Shown here piece after piece: positions 6,727 to 12,072 of a DNA stretch of 12,072 nt; position 1 is the stretch's first letter; each line of letters opens with the position of its first letter. This stretch comes from Sedimentisphaerales bacterium (lineage in GTDB: Bacteria; Planctomycetota; Phycisphaerae; Sedimentisphaerales; SM23-30): positions 1-12,072 of the forward strand of contig JAFGDI010000170.1 in NCBI GenBank assembly GCA_016932145.1, given 5' to 3'. The notes below the pieces were generated by a model. That model ran no database searches. It saw nothing but the letters and a program-made list of their open reading frames with translations, and had not been told where the DNA came from. A program made the translations under genes and the position numbers.

Positions 6727-6750
6727 GCTGAAAGTTAATTTTAATAAACT

Positions 6751-6789
6751 AAAAAGCCCGAACAGCAATCACTGTCCGGGCTTTTTTTT
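6751..6789. terminator. Bidirectional terminator between convergent genes
   Basis: AAAAAGCCCG (6751-6760) pairs with CGGGCTTTTT (6777-6786). One mismatch further in, ACAG pairs with CTGT, leaving a loop of CAATCA. Eight T follow on the plus strand and five A precede, so it can stop transcripts from both the aminotransferase and the leftward gene, whose TAA is at 6788-6790. Confidence 0.9.
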
Positions 6790-7210
6790 ATTCTTCGCTT
6801 TCTTCTTCCTCGTCGTCATCATCGTCGAGTTCATCTTCATCTATATCATCATGCAGAACCTTGCCATCACCCATATCAAAGACCAGAGTTTCGATACGAA
6901 CCTCAAAAAACCGCTCAAAGGTCTTCCAGTTCAGCTCAGGCCAACATTCAATATCGGTACACCAGCCCATAAGCAACTCGGTAAGAGCATCTTTGCAGTC
7001 TTTCTTGAACCAGGCCAGAACATCGGCCTGCTCTTCAAATTCCGAAAGAAGGAATACGCTGGTATTTTCAGACTGCATTACCTCTATAGTATATGATGGG
7101 TCCAGCTTAGCCGGGGTTGTATTAAGCCAGTCGAGCATAGCCTGTTTTGGGATAACAATAGCAGCCGCCCGATTAACCGTTGGGAGAATGCAAAAATCTT
7201 CTTCGTTCAT
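6788..7210 (-). CDS. Small acidic protein of unknown function
   Basis: The 140-residue product is not one I can name. It begins MNEEDFCILPTVNRAAAIVI, with a PTVNRAAAIVIPKQAMLDWLN segment (10-30) that looks like a conserved structured core, then an alternating alpha/beta pattern with aromatic residues (W67, W83, W90, W95). It ends in a tail (121-140) made almost only of Asp and Glu. No signal peptide, membrane segment or catalytic motif is seen, so a soluble cytoplasmic protein is likely. The acidic tail could mediate binding to basic partners or metal ions; that is a guess. AGGAAG 10 bases upstream serves as ribosome site, and a near-consensus promoter lies at 7268-7296. It is probably monocistronic, as a terminator closes both its 3' side and the gene upstream of it. 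Confidence 0.8.
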   Translation of the reverse strand: MNEEDFCILPTVNRAAAIVIPKQAMLDWLNTTPAKLDPSYTIEVMQSENTSVFLLSEFEEQADVLAWFKKDCKDALTELLMGWCTDIECWPELNWKTFERFFEVRIETLVFDMGDGKVLHDDIDEDELDDDDDEEEESEE

Positions 7211-7267
7211 AATAGCTGTCTTCCTGCCAGAAGTTGTCTAAAGGTCAAATAACTTACACAATCGGTC

Positions 7268-7296
7268 ATTCTAAATGCCTTATCGCTAACTGTCAA
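7268..7296 (-). promoter_or_regulatory. Promoter for the small acidic protein gene
   Basis: On the minus strand TTGACA (complement of 7291-7296) and TAGAAT (complement of 7268-7273) are exactly 17 bp apart, 6 of 6 and 5 of 6 to consensus. The leader would be about 50 bases. Confidence 0.75.
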
Positions 7297-7330
7297 CCTA
7301 AAGTTATAACCCAACTATTGCTATCATAAC

Positions 7331-7367
7331 AAAAAAACTGACAGCCGTATTATGGTCTGTCAGTTTT
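7331..7367 (-). terminator. Terminator for the PilZ-like gene
   Basis: AAAACTGACAG (7334-7344) and CTGTCAGTTTT (7357-7367) form a perfect 11-bp stem with a 12-base loop. Read leftward it is followed by a run of T (complement of A 7331-7337). It lies 130 bp past the PilZ-like stop codon and just before the promoter of the next gene. Confidence 0.85.
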
Positions 7368-7496
7368 ATGAAAAGAACGAATGGAGTTTGGTCCATTATC
7401 AGCAGGACCTTAACGCCCCGCTCTGCCTGACGCAGCTCTATGCTCTATAATACTTATAGCACAAAATGAACACAGGCTGCGAATCCGGCGGTTATG

Positions 7497-7853
7497 TCAG
7501 GCTGGCTGACAATAATATTCTTCTTTGATCGGACTTTTAAGTTTCAGGGCTACCCGCTTATTGCCGTGCAGATCGCTTTCTACCCGCACAACCTCACTCC
7601 AGCCCTTATAATCGCCCATATCGAACATATTGGTATCGCCCTTAGGAAAACTGAATCGGGTTAATAAAGCCTCTCCCACACATACCGGCGTCGTACCGGG
7701 AACCGTTATCGCAACCACCTGCTTAGTAAGGTCAACGGCCTTGCCACGATACATAACATCGTTAACTTCTCGTTCATGCCCGACCCATACCGGCCAAAAA
7801 AACCTTACTCTTTTATCTCTTCTTTTGTTTGGTGAGCTGCTTTCCTTGTGCAT
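7497..7853 (-). CDS. Small PilZ-like domain protein (tentative)
   Basis: The 118-residue soluble protein begins with a charged segment holding RRDKR at 11-15, followed by RVRFFWPVWV, and a beta-rich body ending near residue 110. This resembles a single PilZ domain, which binds cyclic di-GMP through an RxxxR motif and a D/NxSxxG motif. RRDKR fits the first. The second would be DLTKQVVAI (42-50), where the glycine is missing, so nucleotide binding is doubtful and the domain may be degenerate. GGAG sits 6 bases before the ATG, and a possible TAGAAT -10 box (complement of 7879-7884) lies upstream with only a weak -35. A strong terminator follows at 7331-7367. The family call rests on pattern only. 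Confidence 0.6.
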   Translation of the reverse strand: MHKESSSPNKRRDKRVRFFWPVWVGHEREVNDVMYRGKAVDLTKQVVAITVPGTTPVCVGEALLTRFSFPKGDTNMFDMGDYKGWSEVVRVESDLHGNKRVALKLKSPIKEEYYCQPA

Positions 7854-8397
7854 TTTTTACTCCGACTGTTCCTGATTAATTCTATTATTTCGTCATTAAC
7901 TTTTCTTCTAACTTAAACCGTAAAAAGTTCTAACTGAGCTTTTTATTAACTGATTATGTATGACCAATCGGAAAGGCAGAGAGTCAGGTTAAGAACAAAA
8001 AAAATTATTTGTCAAGAATTTCGATAAAGCCATTTTTTACGCATTATTTCCGGCATATCCAGCCAGATCGGTTTTTTATATCGGACAGTAAAAATATTAT
8101 ACGGACCATAAATACGCTTTTACGAAGTAAAGAAGCCACTTTGCCCACAGAAAAACACTCAAATTGGTACTACCAGCAAAAACTGTTGCATTATACCAGT
8201 TAAAACAGATGAAATATGCCCCTTACCCCATAATGGCAGGCCCAGAATGGCCAACAAAACGCATGGTCTGATCCGCATTGCAATAAGCCTCCCGATCGCA
8301 AACGGATTAAAATGAAATGCAGAGGCACACATCATATTGCGCCTCTGCATGGTAATAATTGCTATTTCTGACACTCAAAGGAACTCTCAGCTACTAA
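7854..8397. other. 544-bp intergenic region without a convincing gene
   Basis: Between the PilZ-like gene start and the sppA stop the sequence holds the PilZ-like gene's ribosome site, a weak 9-bp stem AAAAAGTTC/GAGCTTTTT (7922-7944) and the sppA terminator (8317-8350). Short frames on both strands lack ribosome sites and family-like composition. Nothing else was recognised. Confidence 0.6.
8317..8350 (-). terminator. Terminator downstream of sppA
   Basis: ATGCAGAGGC (8317-8326) and GCCTCTGCAT (8341-8350) form a perfect 10-bp stem with a 14-base loop. Read leftward it is followed by TTCATTTTAAT. It lies 47 bp past the sppA stop. Confidence 0.75.
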
Positions 8398-9477
8398 TCA
8401 ATTACCCAGCCAGAGTACCTGTATGCGTGGGGTAGTTGCCAGTTGCAGATATTGGCTGTGAAAATCCAGCGGATCACTCAGAGTTGCTCTGGCCTCCATC
8501 AGCAGGTCACGCAATGAGTCTGCCGGTGCCATTCTGAACACCTGGGGCTTTTCTATATTCAGCCGGGCACTGAGAGAGGTTATAACATCGTCCAGATAGC
8601 CAATCTCATCGATAAGGCCAGCGGTAACTGCTTCCTGACCATCAAATACATCGCCGGTGGCATAGCCAATCACAATGGTACGACTGAGCTTGCGCCCGCC
8701 GGCAACAACATCAATAAAGCGGTCATGTACCTTATCTATATCCGCCTGAATATCGGCCAGTTCCAACTCTGTCGGCATACGGAACATTGAGCCTTTATCT
8801 TTCATATCTGAACGGGAAGACTTAACAGTTATCGGAGCTATGCCAACTTTGTCCAGCGTATCTTTTACCACAAAGCCATTATATATAACACCTATACTGC
8901 CTACCATAGAATTCATCTGGGCAAATATCCGGTCACAGGCAGCAGTCGCCCAATAGGCACCACTGGCTGATAACTGCTGTACTGAGACAAATACCGGCTT
9001 ACCGCTTTTCTCGCGAAACATAGCGATCTCATGTGCCATCATATCAGAGGGCACAACCATACCGCCAGGACTGTTCACTGAGATTATTACGCCTTTGACC
9101 GTATCATCTTTGGCAGCCGTTTTGAGCAGCTGGGTAAAGCCCGCTGCATTGTCCATATCGATCATACCTTCCAGGTCGATAACGGCTATACGATTAAACT
9201 TATCGCCCGGCTCTATAACCTGACTTGAAATCATTGCCCCAGACATATACATAACAATAGTGCCCAGTAGTAATAAGCCAAAGCAAATAAGGGAGACAAT
9301 AAATACCTTATAAACGGCCCGGCATAAACGGCCAAAAATTGAGCCGCCCACCCTGCCAGACTTCTTATTCACCGGAATATATACCGGGGCCGCACTGGGT
9401 ACATTATAATACTGACCCGATACCGGCTCGGATGACGGACCATTATTCACACTATTATTTTCCTGCTCGTAAGACAT
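8398..9477 (-). CDS. sppA: Signal peptide peptidase SppA, S49 family
   Basis: The 359-residue product is an inner-membrane serine protease of the S49 family, which degrades leftover signal peptides and other membrane-released peptides using a Ser-Lys dyad. A proline- and asparagine-rich cytoplasmic N-terminus (1-45) precedes one membrane segment (about 57-79). The protease domain then carries AVIDLEGMI (98-106), SVNSPGGMVVPSD (133-145), the nucleophile S172 in QLSASGAYW, MVGSIGVI (191-198) and the probable general base K226 in SDMKDKGSMFR. VFDGQEAVTAGLIDEIG (278-293) is the usual C-terminal motif. Its size matches the short, single-domain type rather than the 67-kDa enterobacterial form. A strong GGAGGT lies 4 bases before the ATG. 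A 34-bp dispersed repeat and IS-end-like sequence occupy its leader. Confidence 0.92.
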   Translation of the reverse strand: MSYEQENNSVNNGPSSEPVSGQYYNVPSAAPVYIPVNKKSGRVGGSIFGRLCRAVYKVFIVSLICFGLLLLGTIVMYMSGAMISSQVIEPGDKFNRIAVIDLEGMIDMDNAAGFTQLLKTAAKDDTVKGVIISVNSPGGMVVPSDMMAHEIAMFREKSGKPVFVSVQQLSASGAYWATAACDRIFAQMNSMVGSIGVIYNGFVVKDTLDKVGIAPITVKSSRSDMKDKGSMFRMPTELELADIQADIDKVHDRFIDVVAGGRKLSRTIVIGYATGDVFDGQEAVTAGLIDEIGYLDDVITSLSARLNIEKPQVFRMAPADSLRDLLMEARATLSDPLDFHSQYLQLATTPRIQVLWLGN

Positions 9478-9499
9478 AATACCTCCATCTGAAAAAATA

Positions 9500-9519
9500 G
9501 TAACCTTTCACACGGTTAA
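9500..9519. repeat. Imperfect palindrome related to the MITE ends
   Basis: GTAACCTTTCAC (9500-9511) differs at one base from each MITE end, and runs on to ACGGTTAA so that the 20 bp form an imperfect palindrome. It sits 23 bp upstream of the sppA start codon. No matching 8-bp duplication was found around it. Confidence 0.5.
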
Positions 9520-9552
9520 AGAAATAAGACACGCAGTGATGCGTAGCATAAA
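9519..9552. repeat. 34-bp dispersed repeat, copy 2
   Basis: This is identical to 2448-2481 and in the same plus-strand orientation. Relative to transcription the two differ: copy 1 lies after ispH, and this one lies in the presumed leader of sppA, read as its complement. The internal hairpin ACGCA-GTGA-TGCGT is at 9530-9543. Confidence 0.85.
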
Positions 9553-9665
9553 TCAGCTCAGGTTTCGCCTTCGGCGAGGCTTATTAAAATCAGACAGCTT
9601 CGAGCCCAGCGAGAATCATGAGCCCCGATGCTAGTTCGGGATTTCGGATTACCTCAACTTGTGTA
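9553..9665. repeat. Hairpin-rich intergenic segment between marC and sppA
   Basis: Two small stems stand out: TCGCC-TTC-GGCGA (around 9567-9579) and CCCGA...TCGGG (around 9628-9643). They resemble the small hairpins inside the MITE at 6521-6726 in style, not in sequence. No frame in this stretch is supported, and no clear promoter for sppA was identified. Confidence 0.35.
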
Positions 9666-9680
9666 TTGTTACTTGTTACT

Positions 9681-9698
9681 GTAACCGTTCACGGTTAC
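9681..9698. repeat. 18-bp palindrome GTAACCGT-TC-ACGGTTAC
   Basis: Eight-base arms are perfectly inverted around TC. The left 12 bases equal the MITE right end read inward (6715-6726 complement). It begins 8 bp past the marC stop read leftward. T-richness follows only on the plus strand, so it is a poor marC terminator. It may be a relic of a transposon end or a small extragenic palindrome. Confidence 0.6.
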
Positions 9699-9706
9699 TG
9701 TTTTTC

Positions 9707-10318
9707 TTACTTGATAAAATAATTTCTTATACCATCAAAAATAACCTGAGCTGCCATACAGCAATAGATCAGGCCAAACAACCGGTCGATCACCGCCATT
9801 ACCCTTTTACCCATCATACGCATAAAAGCATCACTATTAAGCAAAAGCAAAGCTATTGTACCAATTACAATACTTAAGGCCAACAGGACCACAAACGATT
9901 CGTAGGTACCCACCGTCTGCACGCTTAATACGATAAGATAACCTATTATACCCGGCCCTACCACAAAGGGTATAGCATAAGGCACAATAGCAAAATCAGC
10001 AGGAGTAGAGGCATTAACCTCATAAAACTTCGTTCCCCTGACTATGGAAATAGAATTCAACATCATGATCGTGCCAGTTCCAATTCGAAAGGCATCAAGC
10101 GTAATGCCAAAGAGTTCGAGGAACATATTACCAACCAAAAAAACCAGAAAAGTTGCAACTGTAATAGTTAATATAGCCAGCTTCGCCGTCTGACGCCTGG
10201 CTGTCGGGTCAAAATTAGAGGTATTAGCCAGAAAGAAAACCGCCACACCAAACGGGCTCAGCAAGGCAAACATCTGTATAAAGGTGCTAATGAAAAACTT
10301 TACTTCTTCCATAATCAT
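9707..10318 (-). CDS. MarC-family integral membrane protein
   Basis: The 203-residue product has six predicted membrane segments (about 9-30, 45-68, 74-94, 113-135, 141-161, 176-196), the usual MarC/YchE/YhgN arrangement and length. Family signatures are FALLSPFGVAVFFL (17-30), GITLDAFRIGTGTIMMLNSISIVRG (71-95), AIPFVVGPGIIGYLIVL (115-131) and AAQVIFDGI (189-197). The function of the family is unsettled; the old link to multiple antibiotic resistance is not supported. GGAG 8 bases before the first ATG favours that start over the ATG two codons later. It starts 50 bp after the lpxB stop with no terminator, so the two are probably co-transcribed. No good terminator follows it, only the 9681-9698 palindrome. 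Confidence 0.88.
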   Translation of the reverse strand: MIMEEVKFFISTFIQMFALLSPFGVAVFFLANTSNFDPTARRQTAKLAILTITVATFLVFLVGNMFLELFGITLDAFRIGTGTIMMLNSISIVRGTKFYEVNASTPADFAIVPYAIPFVVGPGIIGYLIVLSVQTVGTYESFVVLLALSIVIGTIALLLLNSDAFMRMMGKRVMAVIDRLFGLIYCCMAAQVIFDGIRNYFIK

Positions 10319-10368
10319 TGATCCAACTCCATCTTTAGTATGACTGAACCACTAAAACCGATTATATC

Positions 10369-11517
10369 TTATCGCTTATTACTGCTCTCTGCCAGCATCT
10401 TATAGGCCATAGCCGCAACATTCTCTGACGCTTTATTTTGTGCCAGCGGTCTGGTCAGCTCTATAAGTTCCTGACGCAGCCTGGCCAGTCGTGCAGGCGA
10501 GTCCAGTAATTCCATTGCCCGCCGGGCAACCTGCTCTGCCCGATTGTTAAATGGTACATATTCCGGGACCAGCTCTTTGCCTGCCAATATATTTACCAGT
10601 GATATATGGCTGACCGTAAGTATATGACGACCAACCATCTGCCATTGCCAGTTGGGCACATGATAAATAACTATCATAGGGCAGCCGACGACAGCCGTTT
10701 CCAATGTAGCGGTACCAGAGGCAATTATCGCCAGTTGAGCACGAGTGGTAGCCTCGACCAGGCCGCCTGTACATATTTCAATATCTAAATCCGCAGGAAT
10801 AGCTGCTCTCAACACTGCTGCCGTACTTTCATCTGGTGCGGCAGTAATAAATTTCAGATCATTATTCCCCCGCTGCATCTCACGAGCTATCCTGAACATA
10901 GCCGGCCAGAGCCTGGCTATCTCCTGCTTACGCGAGCCCGGCAATAATGCTACCACCCTGACAGCCCTATCTCGTTCAACTGACTCTGCACTGGGAATAT
11001 ATTCTGATCGATCATCAAAAATAGGATGACCCACAAACTCAGCCTTTATCCCCTTGCGTGCAAACCACTCCGGCTCAAATGGCAAAATACAGGCAATTGC
11101 ATCTGCATTCTTACGCCATTTACCCGCACGCCAGGGAGCCCAGGCCCATAATTGCGGTGCTACATATTGCATTACAGGAATACCAAGTTTTTGGGCAACC
11201 TTAGCTATATGTATATTCCACGCCGGTGAATCAACTGTAATGACCAGATCTGGCTTCTCTGCGATAAGATGCTGTTTAACCCGCCCCAGTAGCTGCCAAT
11301 AATACGCAACCTGTCCCAAAGCATTTATAAGCATAGCACTGCGACTGACCAGATCGTCGAGCATTACAGCACCGGCTGACTTTATCGCCGGGCCACCCAA
11401 ACCTGTCCAGCTAACCTGCTTACCATCACGGGCAAACTGACGCATCAGTCGCGCTGCATGATGATCGCCACTGACCTCAGCAGCACAAATAAAAACTTTT
11501 ACCGGCCTGTCAGCCAT
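10369..11517 (-). CDS. lpxB: Lipid-A-disaccharide synthase
   Basis: LpxB (glycosyltransferase family 19) joins lipid X and UDP-2,3-diacylglucosamine to give the lipid A disaccharide on the inner face of the cytoplasmic membrane, so the host makes lipid A-type outer membrane. The 382-residue product shows AAEVSGDHHAARLM (12-25), D96 in VDSPAWNIHIAK (equivalent to the conserved catalytic-site Asp), YVAPQLWAWAPWRAGK (118-133), PFEPEWF (146-152), VGHP (162-165), LLPGSRKQEI (191-200, with R196), ASGTATLE (266-273) and SLVNILAG (306-313). The family's PDFN near D96 is PAWN here, a conservative shift. AAAGGG sits 6 bases upstream of the ATG. No other lpx gene is in the window, so this is not the enterobacterial lpx cluster. 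Confidence 0.94.
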   Translation of the reverse strand: MADRPVKVFICAAEVSGDHHAARLMRQFARDGKQVSWTGLGGPAIKSAGAVMLDDLVSRSAMLINALGQVAYYWQLLGRVKQHLIAEKPDLVITVDSPAWNIHIAKVAQKLGIPVMQYVAPQLWAWAPWRAGKWRKNADAIACILPFEPEWFARKGIKAEFVGHPIFDDRSEYIPSAESVERDRAVRVVALLPGSRKQEIARLWPAMFRIAREMQRGNNDLKFITAAPDESTAAVLRAAIPADLDIEICTGGLVEATTRAQLAIIASGTATLETAVVGCPMIVIYHVPNWQWQMVGRHILTVSHISLVNILAGKELVPEYVPFNNRAEQVARRAMELLDSPARLARLRQELIELTRPLAQNKASENVAAMAYKMLAESSNKR

Positions 11518-11552
11518 TATTACCCTTTGTAAACAAACAGCTAAACCCTGAT

Positions 11553-11579
11553 ATAATAATACATCTTTCAGAATAACAA
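11553..11579 (-). promoter_or_regulatory. Weak candidate promoter for lpxB
   Basis: On the minus strand TTGTTA (complement of 11574-11579) is followed by TATTAT (complement of 11553-11558), a 15-bp spacing that is shorter than ideal. It is the best pair in the csp-lpxB gap, but not strong. Confidence 0.35.
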
Positions 11580-11615
11580 ACAGGGAAAAAAAGACAAGCT
11601 ACAGAATTACACATA

Positions 11616-11636
11616 CCGGCAATATCTTACTGCCGG
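11616..11636 (-). terminator. Weak terminator after the cold-shock gene
   Basis: CCGGCA (11616-11621) pairs with TGCCGG (11631-11636) around a 9-base loop, 43 bp past the csp stop. The sequence after it (TATGTGTAATTCT on the minus strand) is only moderately T-rich, so readthrough into lpxB is possible. Confidence 0.45.
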
Positions 11637-11679
11637 AATTTGGTTCCAAACCTGATATTCGGGAATCGGCAACTAAGAT

Positions 11680-11907
11680 TCAGCTCTCTTCAGCTACGGC
11701 TGACTCGACCTTGATTATATTTACGGCCTTGGGACCCATTTCGCCCTGTGCCTGATCAAAAGTCACCATATCACCTTCGTGAAGTTTTTTAAATCCATCG
11801 CCCTTTATTTCACTAAAGTGAACAAAGATATCCGGTCCGCTATCCAGGCCCTGAATAAATCCAAAGCCCTTCTTGTTATTAAACCACTTAACGACGCCCT
11901 GCGCCAT
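11680..11907 (-). CDS. csp: Cold-shock domain protein (CspA family)
   Basis: The 75-residue product is a single cold-shock domain, a small five-stranded beta barrel that binds single-stranded RNA and DNA and melts RNA structure. It has VKWFN (6-10), the RNP1 motif KGFGFI (13-18) and the RNP2 motif DIFVHF (26-31), and normal length with a short acidic tail (VESAVAEES). AGGAG 8 bases upstream of the ATG is a good ribosome site. Being alone between its own leader and a hairpin, it is probably monocistronic. Whether it is cold-induced cannot be told from the sequence; the leader (11908 onward) carries a small hairpin and a modest promoter. Confidence 0.96.
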   Translation of the reverse strand: MAQGVVKWFNNKKGFGFIQGLDSGPDIFVHFSEIKGDGFKKLHEGDMVTFDQAQGEMGPKAVNIIKVESAVAEES

Positions 11908-11959
11908 GAGGTTGCTCCTGCAAAACTCTGTAGTAACTCAAGCCTGATTCAACAGTTCC

Positions 11960-11975
11960 ATTGCAGAACTGCAAT
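11960..11975 (-). promoter_or_regulatory. Hairpin in the csp leader
   Basis: ATTGCAG and CTGCAAT form a perfect 7-bp inverted repeat with a 2-base centre (or 6 bp with a 4-base loop), about 52 bases before the csp ATG. csp leaders in other bacteria fold and respond to temperature; whether this one does is unknown. Confidence 0.35.
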
Positions 11976-11995
11976 CACAACCCATACCAGCAACA

Positions 11996-12024
11996 ATTCT
12001 ATCTTAAACCCAAAGCAATTTCCA
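11996..12024 (-). promoter_or_regulatory. Candidate promoter for csp
   Basis: On the minus strand TGGAAA (complement of 12019-12024, 4 of 6) and TAGAAT (complement of 11996-12001, 5 of 6) are spaced 17 bp. The leader would be about 80 bases. Confidence 0.45.
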
Positions 12025-12072
12025 CTAGAAATATCAGATGTGAACAATAAAATAAAACCATAGCGATTTATA

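Noticed and set aside
8009..8203. 64-codon rightward frame starting with TTG in the gap before sppA
   Set aside because: No ribosome site, low-complexity AT-rich composition and no family-like pattern; it is best explained as chance.
8159..8374. 71-codon leftward frame overlapping the sppA terminator
   Set aside because: It runs through the 10-bp terminator stem and has no ribosome site or recognisable motif.
9681..9698. Terminator for marC
   Set aside because: The palindrome is strong, but the T-rich side lies on the plus strand; read from marC it is followed by AGTAACAAG, so it is not a classical intrinsic terminator in that direction.
9500..9698. Second complete MITE upstream of sppA
   Set aside because: The end motifs match only 9 of 12, the flanking 8-bp sequences differ, and the interior is unrelated; kept only as related end motifs.

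Overview
The window is a chromosomal stretch of a Gram-negative bacterium. It carries lpxB (lipid A synthesis), ispH (MEP isoprenoid pathway), an S49 inner-membrane peptidase and a family of extragenic repeats. The moderate GC content, the unnamed TPR protein fused by spacing to folD, and the housekeeping mix resemble Planctomycetota (Phycisphaerae-like). That placement is inference from general resemblance; no rRNA or other phylogenetic marker lies here.

Layout: bases 1-492 are a repeat-rich intergenic region (a 55-bp direct repeat with a stem-loop, and paired GATAACCGG units) ending in a good promoter for holA. Then comes a rightward block: holA (DNA polymerase III delta), ispH (terminator just downstream), a 500-bp gap holding one copy of a 34-bp dispersed repeat, a consensus promoter and an attenuator-like leader, then a TPR protein tightly followed by folD, then a class I/II aminotransferase with its own promoter. 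Bases 6521-6726 hold a 206-bp MITE-like element with terminal inverted repeats and a perfect 8-bp target duplication, inserted directly behind the aminotransferase stop codon and in front of a bidirectional terminator.

From 6788 to the end everything reads leftward: a small acidic protein of unknown function with its own consensus promoter, a small PilZ-like protein, SppA-type peptidase, MarC-family membrane protein, LpxB, and a cold-shock protein. lpxB and marC are 50 bp apart and probably one transcript. Several simple stem-loops act as terminators.

No defence system, CRISPR array, phage, tRNA or rRNA was seen. The genes are mostly housekeeping: replication, isoprenoid, one-carbon, amino-acid and lipid A metabolism, and membrane protein turnover. 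The most notable material is non-coding: the MITE with intact target duplication, the 34-bp repeat shared between 2448 and 9519, the IS-end-like palindromes near 9500 and 9681, and the leader upstream of the TPR gene.
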